A stretch of DNA of 64,000 nucleotides from Bradyrhizobium sp. STM 3843 (GCF_000239815.1 NZ_CAFK01000014.1:35496-99495), one strand, 5' to 3'; shown: positions 35,085 through 43,868, counted from the stretch's first letter. Numbers and translations: made by a program. Notes: generated by a model not told the origin, from the letters alone.

Positions 35085-35118
35085 GGTGCAATCCCGCTCA
35101 AATTCGTCGCTACTGGAC

Positions 35119-35952
35119 TTAATGTGACAACAACACGCAGCGCCGCGCTCGCGTCACGAGATGCTCGGTCACGCCACCGAGCACCAGTTCGCGGAATCGC
35201 GAATGGCCATACGCGCCGGCGACGACCAGTCCGGCGTTGATGTCGTCGGCAACCGATTCGAGTGCGGCGGCCACATCCTGCTTCTCGGCCGGCTCGACCA
35301 CCCTCGCCGATGCGACCACGCCATGCCGCGCCAGCCATGCGACCACGTCGCCAAGACGCTCCCCGCAGGCATCGCGCTCGGCGGCATCCTCCAGGATCTC
35401 GGTCACCACCACGTCCTTTGCCTTGGCGAGCAGCGGCAGCGCGTCGGCGACCGCGCGGCGCGACTCCGGCGTGTCCTTCCAGGCCACCAACACGCTGCGC
35501 AGGTCGAGCCAGGTCAGGTCGTCGGGCACCACCAACAGCGGGCGCCCCGCCTGCATCACCAGATCCTTCGGGCTAGCCGTAGCGAAAGCGTCGGAGATGG
35601 CCTGGTTCTGGACGCCGCAGACCAGAATATCGGCAGCGCGCGCCTGGGCCAGCACGTAGCGCGTCGGGAAATCGAGTGCACTTCGCCAGCTCACGGCACG
35701 CGCACGGGCGGTGACGGCGTCCCGAAAGTCCGCCTCAAGCTCGCCGAGTCTGCGTTGCACCGCAGCCTCCCCCTGCCAGATCAGGTCCTGGGCTTGTTCG
35801 CCTGTCGTGAAATACAGCGGCGGGCTGAACTGCCCCGCGGCCGCTCCGATCACTTCGGCGCCAAAGCGCTCCGCGAGGTCGCCCGCGACCTGGAGGCGGG
35901 CCGCGTTCGGCTGATCGAGCGCGAGACTCACCATCACGGCGGCGAATGTCAT
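35119..35952 (-). CDS. tandem universal stress protein
   Basis: A 277-residue protein with two UspA-like folds. The first spans about 1-140, ending PLLVVPDD. The second spans about 145-277, beginning SVLVAWKDTPESRRAVADALPLL and ending with the nucleotide-binding loop GAYGHSRFRELVLGGVTEHL. The second half keeps the ATP-type G-2x-G-9x-G motif (GAYGHSRFRELVLGG), while the first appears degenerate. Such proteins are often induced under low oxygen. It is divergent from fixL, with a near-consensus FixK box upstream, and is the first gene of a two-gene operon with the CBS protein. Confidence 0.9.
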   Translation of the reverse strand: MTFAAVMVSLALDQPNAARLQVAGDLAERFGAEVIGAAAGQFSPPLYFTTGEQAQDLIWQGEAAVQRRLGELEADFRDAVTARARAVSWRSALDFPTRYVLAQARAADILVCGVQNQAISDAFATASPKDLVMQAGRPLLVVPDDLTWLDLRSVLVAWKDTPESRRAVADALPLLAKAKDVVVTEILEDAAERDACGERLGDVVAWLARHGVVASARVVEPAEKQDVAAALESVADDINAGLVVAGAYGHSRFRELVLGGVTEHLVTRARRCVLLSH

Positions 35953-36008
35953 CCCATCTCTCCACGCATTGCTTCCATCTCTTCTTAGAGATGAAATCAG
36001 AGCCCGTG

Positions 36009-36022
36009 ATGAGATAGATCAA
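36009..36022 (-). promoter_or_regulatory. near-consensus FixK2/FNR-type box for usp-CBS
   Basis: TTGATCTATCTCAT matches TTGA-N6-TCAA at seven of eight fixed bases. Its centre is 63.5 bases from the usp start codon, the same spacing as at fixN and fixG, which argues that it is real despite the mismatch. Confidence 0.7.
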
Positions 36023-36187
36023 TCCGGACGCAAAGCGCGATGGCAGGCGCGCCGCGTCCTGCGGTCAGGCTAAGCCCTGAATTTTGCGAGAAAAATTTAC
36101 CTTTCTCTCAAGCGCACGTCATCTGATATAGGATAGTGGTCGCACCGGGCACGCCGGTGCCAGCAGAGATCGGCGAACGACTGAACC

Positions 36188-37699
36188 GTGCGCGGCGTAA
36201 CCCAACCCTTTCCCGATGCGTCCATGCGCCCCGAAGACGCCCGCTCGCTGGGTTTCGGAGCCTGGGACTTCGACCTTGAGACCCGGCAGATGTACTGGTC
36301 GGAGACCACCCGGAAGCTGTTCGGGGTCGCCGCCGATCAGCCGGTGACGCTCGACTCATTCCTGTCGCTTCTCAGCGAGGGCGACCGCGCCCCGGTCGAA
36401 ACGGCAATCGAACATGCCCGCCTGCAGGGCTCCGGCTTCGATATGTCATTCAAGGTCTCCGACGGCGCGACGGCAGGCGAACAATGGATCCGCGTATTGG
36501 CCGGCATTGTGCCCGACGGGGCCGGCGAGCCGCGATATCTGAGGGGCATAGCGCTCGACATCAATCAGGAAAAGCAGCTCGAGGAAGCGTTACGAACCCG
36601 CGAGCGGCACTTGCGCTCGATCCTGGACACGGTGCCGGATGCGATGATCGTGATCGACGGCCAGGGAAGCATCCAGTTCTTCAGCACGGCTGCGGAGAGA
36701 CTGTTCGGCTTCACCGAGCAGGAGGCGATCGGGATGAACGTTCGGGAGCTGATGCCCGAGCCGGACCGATCACGCCATGACAGCTATCTCGCGCGCTACC
36801 ACGCCAGCCGCGAGCGCCACATCATCGGCATCGGACGCATCGTGACCGGGCGGCGCCGCGACGGCACGACCTTTCCCATGCACCTGTCGATCGGCGAGAT
36901 GCAGTCGGGCGGCCAGCCCTATTTCACCGGCTTCGCGCACGACCTGACCGAGCACCAGCAGACCCAGGCACGGCTCCGGGAGCTGCAATCAGAGCTGGTC
37001 CATGTGTCGCGCCTGACCGCGATGGGGGAAATGGCCTCCGCGCTTGCGCATGAGCTCAACCAACCGCTGGCTGCGATCAGCAATTATATGAAGGGCTCCC
37101 GCCGGCTGCTCGCTGGCAGCGACGACCCGAACACGGCCAAGATCGAGAATGCGATGGATCGCGCCGCCGAGCAGGCGATTCGCGCCGGCCAGATCATCCG
37201 GCGGCTGCGCGATTTTGTCTCCCGCGGCGAATCGGAAAAGCGGGTCGAAAGCCTGTCCAAGCTGATCGAGGAAGCCGGCGCGCTCGGGCTCGCCGGCGCG
37301 CGCGAGCAGAACGTCCAGCTCCGCTTCAACCTCAATCCGGAAGCCGACCTGGTGCTTGTCGACCGGGTGCAGATCCAGCAGGTGCTGGTGAACCTCTTCC
37401 GCAACGCTCTGGAGGCGATGGCACAGTCAAGCCGGCGCGAGCTGATCGCCAGCAACCGCAAGGTTGGAGACGACTTGATCGAGATCGCCGTCTCGGATAC
37501 CGGAACAGGGTTCCACGAAGACGTCATGCCCAACCTGTTCAAGACCTTTTTCACCACCAAGGACACCGGAATGGGAGTTGGTCTGTCCATCAGCCGCTCT
37601 ATTATCGAGGCTCACGGCGGACGCATGTGGGCCGAAAACAACGACGCTGGCGGCGCAACCTTCCGCTTCACGCTGCCCGCGGCGCCCGACGAAGGTTGA
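36188..37699 (+). CDS. fixL: oxygen-sensing haem-PAS histidine kinase FixL
   Basis: A 503-residue cytoplasmic sensor with two PAS domains (about 15-128 and 140-255) and a kinase core. In the haem PAS, the proximal His197 lies in RSRHDSY, Arg203 and His211 (RHIIGIGR) line the pocket, and Arg217 matches the distal arginine that contacts bound O2 (Arg220 in B. diazoefficiens FixL); all numbers are three lower than there. The phosphoacceptor is His288 in SALAHELNQPLAAI, followed by the ATP-binding GMGVGLSISRSI. When O2 leaves the haem the kinase turns on and phosphorylates FixJ. The start is GTG at 36188, chosen from length and numbering; an ATG at 36224 is possible but has no better site. It lies 6 bases before fixJ. 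Confidence 0.95.
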   Translation: MRGVTQPFPDASMRPEDARSLGFGAWDFDLETRQMYWSETTRKLFGVAADQPVTLDSFLSLLSEGDRAPVETAIEHARLQGSGFDMSFKVSDGATAGEQWIRVLAGIVPDGAGEPRYLRGIALDINQEKQLEEALRTRERHLRSILDTVPDAMIVIDGQGSIQFFSTAAERLFGFTEQEAIGMNVRELMPEPDRSRHDSYLARYHASRERHIIGIGRIVTGRRRDGTTFPMHLSIGEMQSGGQPYFTGFAHDLTEHQQTQARLRELQSELVHVSRLTAMGEMASALAHELNQPLAAISNYMKGSRRLLAGSDDPNTAKIENAMDRAAEQAIRAGQIIRRLRDFVSRGESEKRVESLSKLIEEAGALGLAGAREQNVQLRFNLNPEADLVLVDRVQIQQVLVNLFRNALEAMAQSSRRELIASNRKVGDDLIEIAVSDTGTGFHEDVMPNLFKTFFTTKDTGMGVGLSISRSIIEAHGGRMWAENNDAGGATFRFTLPAAPDEG

Positions 37700-37705
37700 G
37701 CGACA

Positions 37706-38323
37706 ATGGCCGAAAAGGCGAAGGTCTATGTGATCGACGACGACGAGGCGATGCGGGACTCACTCAATTTCCTGCTCGACTCCTCGGGATTCGAGGTGAT
37801 CCTGTTCGAGGACGCGCAGAGCTTTCTCGACGCACTCGCAGATCTCTCGTTCGGATGCGTGGTCTCGGACGTGCGGATGCCCGGAATCGACGGCATCGAA
37901 CTCTTGAAGCGGATGAAGGCCGCACACTCCAGCTTTCCGATCGTGGTCATGACCGGGCATGGTGACGTCCCGCTCGCGGTCGAGGCGATGAAGCTCGGTG
38001 CGATCGACTTTTTGGAAAAGCCCTTCGAAGACGAACGCCTCGTCGGCATGATCGAGTCGGCGATTCGGCAGGCCGAGCCAGCCGCCAAGAACGAAGCGGC
38101 CACACAGGACATCCTCGCGCGCATCGCGACACTGAGCCCTCGCGAGCGTCAGGTCATGGACGGACTGATGGCGGGCCTGTCGAACAAGCTGATTGCGCGC
38201 GAATACGACATCAGTCCACGCACCATCGAAGTCTATCGCGCCAACGTCATGACCAAGATGGGTGCAAACAGTCTGTCCGAACTGGTGCGCTTGGCGATGC
38301 GTGCCGGCGCGCTGAAGGATTGA
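37706..38323 (+). CDS. fixJ: response regulator FixJ
   Basis: A 205-residue regulator. The receiver domain (about 1-122) has the acidic pocket Asp11-Asp13, phosphoacceptor Asp55 (VVSDVRMPG), the conserved MTGHGD and the Lys of FLEKPF. A LuxR/NarL-type HTH follows (about 140-203, LSPRERQVMDGLMAGLSNKLIA). Phosphorylated FixJ dimerises and activates fixK2. It is translated from an ATG 6 bases after fixL, so the two are one transcript. The palindromic sequence upstream of fixK2 is a likely target. Confidence 0.95.
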   Translation: MAEKAKVYVIDDDEAMRDSLNFLLDSSGFEVILFEDAQSFLDALADLSFGCVVSDVRMPGIDGIELLKRMKAAHSSFPIVVMTGHGDVPLAVEAMKLGAIDFLEKPFEDERLVGMIESAIRQAEPAAKNEAATQDILARIATLSPRERQVMDGLMAGLSNKLIAREYDISPRTIEVYRANVMTKMGANSLSELVRLAMRAGALKD

Positions 38324-38354
38324 GCCAGATCAAGCCGATCTTCCGGATTCCGAT

Positions 38355-38386
38355 GCATGTTGAAAATTATCCTTTCAACCTGCATG
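38355..38386. promoter_or_regulatory. imperfect inverted repeat upstream of the lone receiver gene
   Basis: GCATG-TTGAAA, a 7-base centre, then TTTCAA and (after three extra bases) CATGC: an inverted repeat with arms of about 11 bases and one bulge. It lies just upstream of the called start of the receiver gene and overlaps its alternative starts at 38357 and 38384. The TTGA/TCAA half-sites are 11 bases apart, too far for a FixK box. Confidence 0.45.
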
Positions 38387-38401
38387 CGCGCGTCACTTGC
38401 A

Positions 38402-38809
38402 ATGTCGGCTATCCCCAAACCCAAGGTCTATGTTGCCGACGATGACGTGGGCGTCCTCAGCTCGCTCCAATTCCTGCTGGAGACCGACGGCTTCGACGTG
38501 CGAACCTTTCGCAGCGGAACGGCGCTTCTGAACGCGCTGGACCATGTCCCGATCGACTGCTTCGTGATCGACTACAAGATGCCCGATATCAACGGGGTGG
38601 ACTTGACCAACGACCTTCACAGGCGGGGCGCGACGGCACCGGTGGTTTTGATCACCGGCCATTATGACGACAAGCTCGCCGCGCGGGCTGCAGCCGCGGG
38701 CGTGTACGACTTCCTGTTGAAGCCGCTGTTGGACGAGAATCTCATCAAGCGCGTGCGGAAAGCGATCGCCGACCGGCAGGCCGCTACCGGTCACGACCCG
38801 GCTGCCTGA
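38402..38809 (+). CDS. stand-alone receiver-domain response regulator (orf138-like)
   Basis: A 135-residue single-domain response regulator with no output domain. The fold residues are the acidic pair Asp13/Asp14 (VADDDVG), phosphoacceptor Asp57 (CFVIDYKMPDINGVDL), the TGHYDD switch and the Lys in FLLKPL. It lies between fixJ and fixK2, as in Bradyrhizobium, where a receiver gene is known at this position. Such proteins may compete for phosphate from a kinase such as FixL; this is inference. No clear ribosome-binding site precedes the ATG at 38402, and starts at 38384 or 38357 are possible. Confidence 0.88.
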   Translation: MSAIPKPKVYVADDDVGVLSSLQFLLETDGFDVRTFRSGTALLNALDHVPIDCFVIDYKMPDINGVDLTNDLHRRGATAPVVLITGHYDDKLAARAAAAGVYDFLLKPLLDENLIKRVRKAIADRQAATGHDPAA

Positions 38810-38816
38810 CCATCTC

Positions 38817-38844
38817 CGTAGATCTACGTAAGGAGACCTCCTTA
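38817..38844 (+). promoter_or_regulatory. fixK: fixK2 control region with two overlapping perfect palindromes
   Basis: CGTAGATCTACG (38817-38828) is a perfect palindrome. It is followed at once by TAAGGAG-AC-CTCCTTA (38829-38844), a second perfect inverted repeat. On the minus strand the junction reads TTACGTAG, one base from the FixJ-binding consensus GTAMGTAG. FixJ~P binding is expected here; the second repeat may bind another regulator. Confidence 0.6.
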
Positions 38845-38916
38845 AGATATCGCGCTAAATTTCCTTAACAGGTGCAGCACTGTACCCATTCACCATCCGC
38901 CGCAAAGGAGATGGTC

Positions 38917-39609
38917 ATGCTCAATCAGTCGCTCACCGGTTCGGTCGTCAGCACCAAAATCAGCCCCCCTGCTCCAGCTCCTGTCATCAACCAATTTGCC
39001 GAGATCACGGGCCATGCCGGGCTGATCGCGACCGAATTCTCCTACAAGAAGGACGAGGAGATCTATGGTGAGGACGAGCCCGCCGAATACGTCTACCAGG
39101 TGATTTCGGGTGCTGTTCGCAGCTATAAGTTGCTGTCCGACGGCCGCCGCCAGATCGGCGCCTTCCACCTTCCCGGCGACGTGTTCGGCCTGGAATCCGG
39201 CACCGCGCACCGGCTGGCCGCGGAGGCCATCATCGACACCACCGTTCGCCTGGTGAAGCGCCGCAGCCTCGAACACGCCGCAAACGTCGACGTGGCTGTG
39301 GCCCGCAAGCTCTGGACCATGACGGCCAATGACCTGCGTCACGCCGAAGACCACATGCTCCTTCTGGGACGCAAGACCGCGATGGAGCGGGTTGCGACCT
39401 TCCTGCTGGAGATGGATCGCCGCCTGGCAGTCGCCGGCATGATGGCGCTGCCGATGTGCCGGCGCGACATCGGCGACTATCTCGGCCTGACCCTCGAAAC
39501 CGTCTCGCGGGCGCTGTCGCAGCTGCACAGCCAGGGCATCCTCGGCTTCTCGGGTGCACGCCAGATCGTGCTGCGCAACCGCCAGCGCCTGCACAGCATG
39601 GACGCCTGA
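38917..39609 (+). CDS. fixK: CRP/FNR-family regulator FixK2
   Basis: A 230-residue activator. The cyclic-nucleotide-like beta-roll (about 30-135) is followed by a dimerisation helix (EDHMLLLGRKTAMERVATFLLEMDRRL) and a winged HTH with the recognition helix LTLETVSRALSQLHSQG, which reads TTGA half-sites. The N-terminal cysteines of FNR are absent, so it does not sense oxygen by an Fe-S cluster. A single Cys181 before RRDIGDYLG matches the oxidation-sensitive Cys183 of B. diazoefficiens FixK2, so activity may be redox-controlled. AAAGGAG sits 6 bases before the ATG at 38917; starting at 38911 would give 232 residues. Its targets in the window are fixNOQP, fixGHIS and probably usp-CBS. Confidence 0.93.
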   Translation: MLNQSLTGSVVSTKISPPAPAPVINQFAEITGHAGLIATEFSYKKDEEIYGEDEPAEYVYQVISGAVRSYKLLSDGRRQIGAFHLPGDVFGLESGTAHRLAAEAIIDTTVRLVKRRSLEHAANVDVAVARKLWTMTANDLRHAEDHMLLLGRKTAMERVATFLLEMDRRLAVAGMMALPMCRRDIGDYLGLTLETVSRALSQLHSQGILGFSGARQIVLRNRQRLHSMDA

Positions 39610-39621
39610 ACCCCTTCGCGT

Positions 39622-40950
39622 TCAGCCCCTCCTACTGTCGCGCTGCCGTGTCTCCGGCATCAGCAGCGCGATCAGCAAAAGCCCCGCCATCGCCACCCCC
39701 GCCAGGCCGGCAAAGGCGGTGGCGCTGCCGAATTTGTCGCTGACATAGCCGGCAAGCACGGTCGACAGCGACGCACCGATACCGGTTGCCGTGCCGACGA
39801 TACCCTGCGCCAGATTGAAGTGGCCGCTGCCGAAGGCGACGTCGGCCACGATCAGCGGCACCATCACGCTGAACACCGCAGCCGTGATGCCATCGAAGAT
39901 CTGCACCGCGACCAGCAGATAAGGGTCGTGCACCACCGCGAACAGCAGCCCGCGAAAAACCAGCGCACCAAAGCCTAGCAGCAGCAGCGGCCGCCGGCCC
40001 CAGGATTGGGCCACGGCGCCGACCGACGGTGAGGTCAGGGCCACGATCGCCTGCGGGACCACGATGCAGAAGGCGATCAGCACGGTGGCCCATTCGCTGG
40101 AGCGCATCGTCACCACGCCCGCCATCAGCGGCAGCATCGCCGCGTTGGCAAGTTGCAACATGAAGACGCCGCAGGCAAAGATCAGCAGCGCCCGCTTGCG
40201 CATCAGGCTCAACAGGCTCGCAAACCAGGCAGCCTCCGCCTCAGGCGGATCCGCCACGCCATGCGCCTGCGCGATATTGATCTCATTGTCGCAGATGCGC
40301 GACAGCGCGATGAGGGTCGGGAACGCCAGAACAAAAGTGACCAGGAACACCGACCGGCTGGAGAGCAGATAGCCACAGGTCCCCATGACCGCGGCGGCAA
40401 CGCCGCTGCCAAGCGAAGCGAAACGGGCATTGCGGCCGAGCCGCCGGGCCATGCCATGTGGCCCGACCAGCCCGAGGCTGATCGCGGCAATTGCCGGCCC
40501 CAGCACACAGCTTGCGGCCGCATGCAAGGTCGCGGCGATCGCAACCACCGGAAAGATCGGCCAGGCCGCATAGGCGAGCGCCGCGCAGCCGATCGTCGCA
40601 ACCGCGAGCCCGGCAACGAGCCGCTCGGATTTCGCAGCATCGATGATCGCGCCGCCCGGCATCTGGCCGATCAGCCCGACGATGCCGCCGATCGACAGCA
40701 CCAGGCCGATCTCAGACTGCGTCCATTTCTGGGTGGTCAGATAAACCGCGATGAATGGCCCGAACCCCGTCTGCACGTCGGCGAGGAAGAAGACGAACCA
40801 GTCGAGACCGCGCAGGCTCTGCCGCGAGGGTTCCGGCCGCGGCGCAGGCGGCTGGCCCATCTCGGCGCTGCGGTGAGCGCGATCCTCCGCATCTTTGCGG
40901 AGATCGGGATCACCCCGGGCAGCGGATCTGGATGGCCGCGCAATCAGCAT
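39622..40950 (-). CDS. MFS transporter
   Basis: A 442-residue inner-membrane carrier with about 12 helices after a 45-residue polar N-terminus. The helix 1 region reads GLDWFVFFLADVQTGFGPFIAVYLT, followed by QSEIGLVLSIGGIVGLIGQMPGGAIIDA, the motif-A loop of the family. The substrate is unknown. The ATG at 40950 has ACGGAGAGCC upstream; the frame stays open far upstream but that part is arginine-rich and antisense-like. It is convergent with fixK2, with 12 bases between the stop codons, and 97 bases from the PRC-barrel gene. Confidence 0.82.
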   Translation of the reverse strand: MLIARPSRSAARGDPDLRKDAEDRAHRSAEMGQPPAPRPEPSRQSLRGLDWFVFFLADVQTGFGPFIAVYLTTQKWTQSEIGLVLSIGGIVGLIGQMPGGAIIDAAKSERLVAGLAVATIGCAALAYAAWPIFPVVAIAATLHAAASCVLGPAIAAISLGLVGPHGMARRLGRNARFASLGSGVAAAVMGTCGYLLSSRSVFLVTFVLAFPTLIALSRICDNEINIAQAHGVADPPEAEAAWFASLLSLMRKRALLIFACGVFMLQLANAAMLPLMAGVVTMRSSEWATVLIAFCIVVPQAIVALTSPSVGAVAQSWGRRPLLLLGFGALVFRGLLFAVVHDPYLLVAVQIFDGITAAVFSVMVPLIVADVAFGSGHFNLAQGIVGTATGIGASLSTVLAGYVSDKFGSATAFAGLAGVAMAGLLLIALLMPETRQRDSRRG

Positions 40951-41047
40951 GGCTCTCCGTGTCTCATGATGTCGATCGCGGGACGCAGACGTCCCGCCGC
41001 CGGTCTGACGCGAGCACCGCGCCGGACCGGCGATATGACGCACAAAC

Positions 41048-41542
41048 TCAATGATCAAAAAGCCAGGGCGACAGCTTGCCGGCCGCGCCCAACACAACGA
41101 CCGGCTTATCTTCCTTGTACTCCGGTGCGGCCTTCACCTGTTCCTTGGTGAGATCAAGCGTGACGTGGTCGCTCTTGTCGGCCAAATGCGCGAAATTGAG
41201 TGCCGTCCAATCGACGACGATCTTGCGGCTGCCGACGCCGAGGAAGCCGCCGAAATCGATCACTGCGGCACGAATCGTACCGGTCAGGTCCACGATGACA
41301 TCGACGATGTGGCCCATGTCTTCGCCGGTTGAGCTGCGCACGTCGCGGCCCAGGACGCCGTGCGCATCCTGCGCCCCGAGGATCGTGACCGACGGCGGCG
41401 GCGCTGGTTCTTTCGCAGGCGGCGCAGGCGTAGCCGTAGGCGCAGGAGAAGGTGTTGCGATCGGTGCCTCGTCAGCGCGCAACGATGGCGCCGCGGCGGC
41501 CGCGAGCAGCGTGACGACGAGGATGCGACCCATCATGCGCAT
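41048..41542 (-). CDS. exported PRC-barrel domain protein
   Basis: A 164-residue protein with a Sec signal (MGRILVVTLLAAAAAPSLRADEA), a proline/alanine/threonine-rich linker (about 25-55) and a PRC-barrel domain (about 65-150: GRDVRSSTGEDMGHIVDVIVDLTGTIRAAVIDFGGFLGVGSRKIVVDW). PRC barrels bind metals or partner proteins; in rhizobia similar exported ones are common with no assigned function. The start at 41542 sits after GAGAG; two more ATGs follow at once, so the first residues are uncertain. It lies 17 bases after the debranching-enzyme gene on the same strand. Confidence 0.8.
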   Translation of the reverse strand: MRMMGRILVVTLLAAAAAPSLRADEAPIATPSPAPTATPAPPAKEPAPPPSVTILGAQDAHGVLGRDVRSSTGEDMGHIVDVIVDLTGTIRAAVIDFGGFLGVGSRKIVVDWTALNFAHLADKSDHVTLDLTKEQVKAAPEYKEDKPVVVLGAAGKLSPWLFDH

Positions 41543-41559
41543 GCGCTCTCTCGCCTCCC

Positions 41560-43764
41560 TCAATGCGCAAGCACGATCGATATCTGGATCTGGCCGCGGC
41601 GGCGCAAGACCTCGAGCGAGACATCTTCGCCGTGACGGCGCAGGCACATGTCCACGGTCGAGGACCCAAGCTGCAGGTCGCGCAGCACCACCCAATCCAG
41701 GAATGCGGGCAGCCGCGGATTGCGCAGCCGGATCTCGCCTCTGACGGCGTCGAATTCCAGTCCGAGCGCGGCCTCCAGTAACGTGAATGAGGTCGCACTG
41801 GCCCAGGCTTGCGGCGCGCAGGCCACAGGATAAAGCGTTGGCCCGCGGTTCTTCTCGCGCCGGAAGCCGCAGAACAATTCCGGCAACCGGCGCAGATCCA
41901 TATAGGCGGCCGCGTCGAACAGGCCCTTGAACACCTGCTCGACTGCGTGTTTGAGACCGTAGCGCGCCAGTCCCAGCGCAATCAGGGCATTGTCGTGCGG
42001 CCAGATCGAGCCGTCGTGATAGGACATCGGATTGTAGCGGGCCTCACCATGGGCAATGGTGCGAATGCCCCAGCCTGAGAAGAAGTACGGCCGCATCAGA
42101 TCGGCGGCGACTTTGTGGGCGCGATCCTCGCGCACCATGCCGCTGAACAAGAGCTGACCCGCGTTCGAGCTGCGCACCCGGCACGGCTTTTTCTCGCCAT
42201 CGAGCGCGAGCGCATAGGTGTTCAGTTCCTCGCACCAGAAGGCATCCTCAAAGCGGCTGGCGAGACTCGCGGCCTCTGCTTCAAGCCTATCGGCGATATC
42301 GGTCTTGCCCAGATGCCGCGCACTGCGCGCCGCAAGAAGCTTGCCCGCAAATACGTAGCCCTGCACTTCCGCGAGCGCGATATAGCCTTCCGCCAGCCGG
42401 CCGTCGGCGTGAAACACCGCGTCGTAGGAATCCTTCCAGCCCTGGTTGGCGAGCCCCTGCTCCGAGGCGCGCTGATATTCGATAAAGCCGTCGCGGTCGG
42501 GATCGCCGGGGCCATCGATCCAGCGCAGGCCGGCCTCGATCGCCGGCCACAATTCGCGCAGCGTATGGATATCGCCGGTTCGCTCGTAATACAGTCCGGC
42601 AAGCAAGACGAACAGCGGCGTCGAATCGACGCTGCCGTAGTAGCAGGCGAACGGCACCTCTCTCAGCGCCGCCATCTCGCCGCCGCGCATCTCGTGCAGG
42701 ATCTTGCCGGGCTCGGCGTCGGCAAGCGGGTCGGTCTCCTTGGCTTGATAGAAGGCGAGCCGGCGCAACACGCCGCGGGCGATGCGCGGATCCACCCACA
42801 GCATCTGCATCGCCGTGATCAGGCCATCGCGTCCGAATGTGGTCGAATACCAGGGAATGCCGGCATACGGATAACGGCCCTGTGGGGTGTCGGTCATCAG
42901 CATGTTGAGGTCGGCCATGGCCTGGCACAGAACCTCGTTGAAGATGTCGTTGGAGGTCTCGATGCTGGTCGCACCGCGGGTGCACGAGCGCATCTCGCGC
43001 CGGTGGGCGAGCAGGCTGGGGAAGAACCGCCCTGGCTTCTCGCCCGCCCGCGCATTGCAGGAGACCGCAACGAAGACGGAGCGCGATTCGTGCGGCGCCA
43101 GATCAAGATGAAAGATCGCCGTATTGACCGAGAGCCGCGTCGGACGCGGATCGAAATTGAGGGCCGTGGTCCGCGTCACGCCGTCGAGCCCGCGATATTC
43201 GAGCCGCACGCCCGCGGGTCCCTCGAGCTTGCTCGAACCGACGCCACGCCGTTGCCGTACAGCGCCCCGGACCTCGAACAGGTCAGCGAAGTCATTGTCG
43301 AAGGTCAACTTCAAATCGAGGCTGGCGCGCCGGTCGCCGTGATTCTGCACTCCGATCCGCTGATAGGCCGTTCCGCGCCACAGGAAGATCGTGCGCACGA
43401 TATGCAGCATGTCCTTCGACATCACCAGCCGCCCTTGGTGATAGATGTCGGGATTTGTCAGATCGATCGTCAGCGCCGAATTGTCATCACGCAGGCTTGA
43501 TCCCAACAGCAGCGGCTGAACGTCATCCAGCATCAATTCCAGCCGCGCGAGATAGCGCGTATCGGAATTGAACAGCCCGTCAGGTCCGCCGGCCGAGGCC
43601 CCGATGTCGCCGTGGCCATCCAGCACGATGAAGGTATCGTCATGCTTGAGCGAGCGCCGCGGCCGTGCCGCAGGCCCCGTCATCGGAATATAGAACGGCT
43701 GCTCCGCAACCGGCTCGTCGGTGTGCGCGGTCGATATAAGCATGCTCGCGAGTTCAGCCGACAT
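41560..43764 (-). CDS. amylo-alpha-1,6-glucosidase / glycogen-debranching-like protein
   Basis: A 734-residue protein with an N-terminal GDE-type beta domain (about 30-260, with FIVLDGHGDIGASAGGPDGLFNSDTRYLARLEL) and a C-terminal (alpha/alpha)6 catalytic barrel (about 290-720). YAGIPWYSTTFGRDGLITAMQ has the acidic residue region of GH15-like enzymes, and GWKDSYDAVFHADGR and NPMSYHDGSIWPHDNALIA are signature loops. It would hydrolyse alpha-1,6-linked or similar glucans, perhaps with glgA elsewhere. ACGAGGTCAAG precedes the ATG at 43764 (MSAELAS); longer starts at 43779 and 43794 have none. Confidence 0.85.
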   Translation of the reverse strand: MSAELASMLISTAHTDEPVAEQPFYIPMTGPAARPRRSLKHDDTFIVLDGHGDIGASAGGPDGLFNSDTRYLARLELMLDDVQPLLLGSSLRDDNSALTIDLTNPDIYHQGRLVMSKDMLHIVRTIFLWRGTAYQRIGVQNHGDRRASLDLKLTFDNDFADLFEVRGAVRQRRGVGSSKLEGPAGVRLEYRGLDGVTRTTALNFDPRPTRLSVNTAIFHLDLAPHESRSVFVAVSCNARAGEKPGRFFPSLLAHRREMRSCTRGATSIETSNDIFNEVLCQAMADLNMLMTDTPQGRYPYAGIPWYSTTFGRDGLITAMQMLWVDPRIARGVLRRLAFYQAKETDPLADAEPGKILHEMRGGEMAALREVPFACYYGSVDSTPLFVLLAGLYYERTGDIHTLRELWPAIEAGLRWIDGPGDPDRDGFIEYQRASEQGLANQGWKDSYDAVFHADGRLAEGYIALAEVQGYVFAGKLLAARSARHLGKTDIADRLEAEAASLASRFEDAFWCEELNTYALALDGEKKPCRVRSSNAGQLLFSGMVREDRAHKVAADLMRPYFFSGWGIRTIAHGEARYNPMSYHDGSIWPHDNALIALGLARYGLKHAVEQVFKGLFDAAAYMDLRRLPELFCGFRREKNRGPTLYPVACAPQAWASATSFTLLEAALGLEFDAVRGEIRLRNPRLPAFLDWVVLRDLQLGSSTVDMCLRRHGEDVSLEVLRRRGQIQISIVLAH

Positions 43765-43868
43765 CTTGACCTCGTGCATTGTTGGATTGCGCATTCAGCG
43801 GGCGCAATGACGCGATGCAAAGAAGCGAGGTGCCCCCTTCTACACCAAGCTTCCGCGACGTGTATCCG

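Noticed and set aside
35085..35118. Possible separate FixK site for the CBS gene (TTGAGCGGGATTGC)
   Set aside because: The right half is not TCAA and the gap to the usp stop codon is only 34 bases. The gene is better explained as second in the usp operon.
38361..38378. TTGA and TCAA half-sites as a possible FixK box ahead of the receiver gene
   Set aside because: The half-sites are 11 bases apart rather than 6, which does not fit CRP/FNR binding. It is reported only as an inverted repeat.
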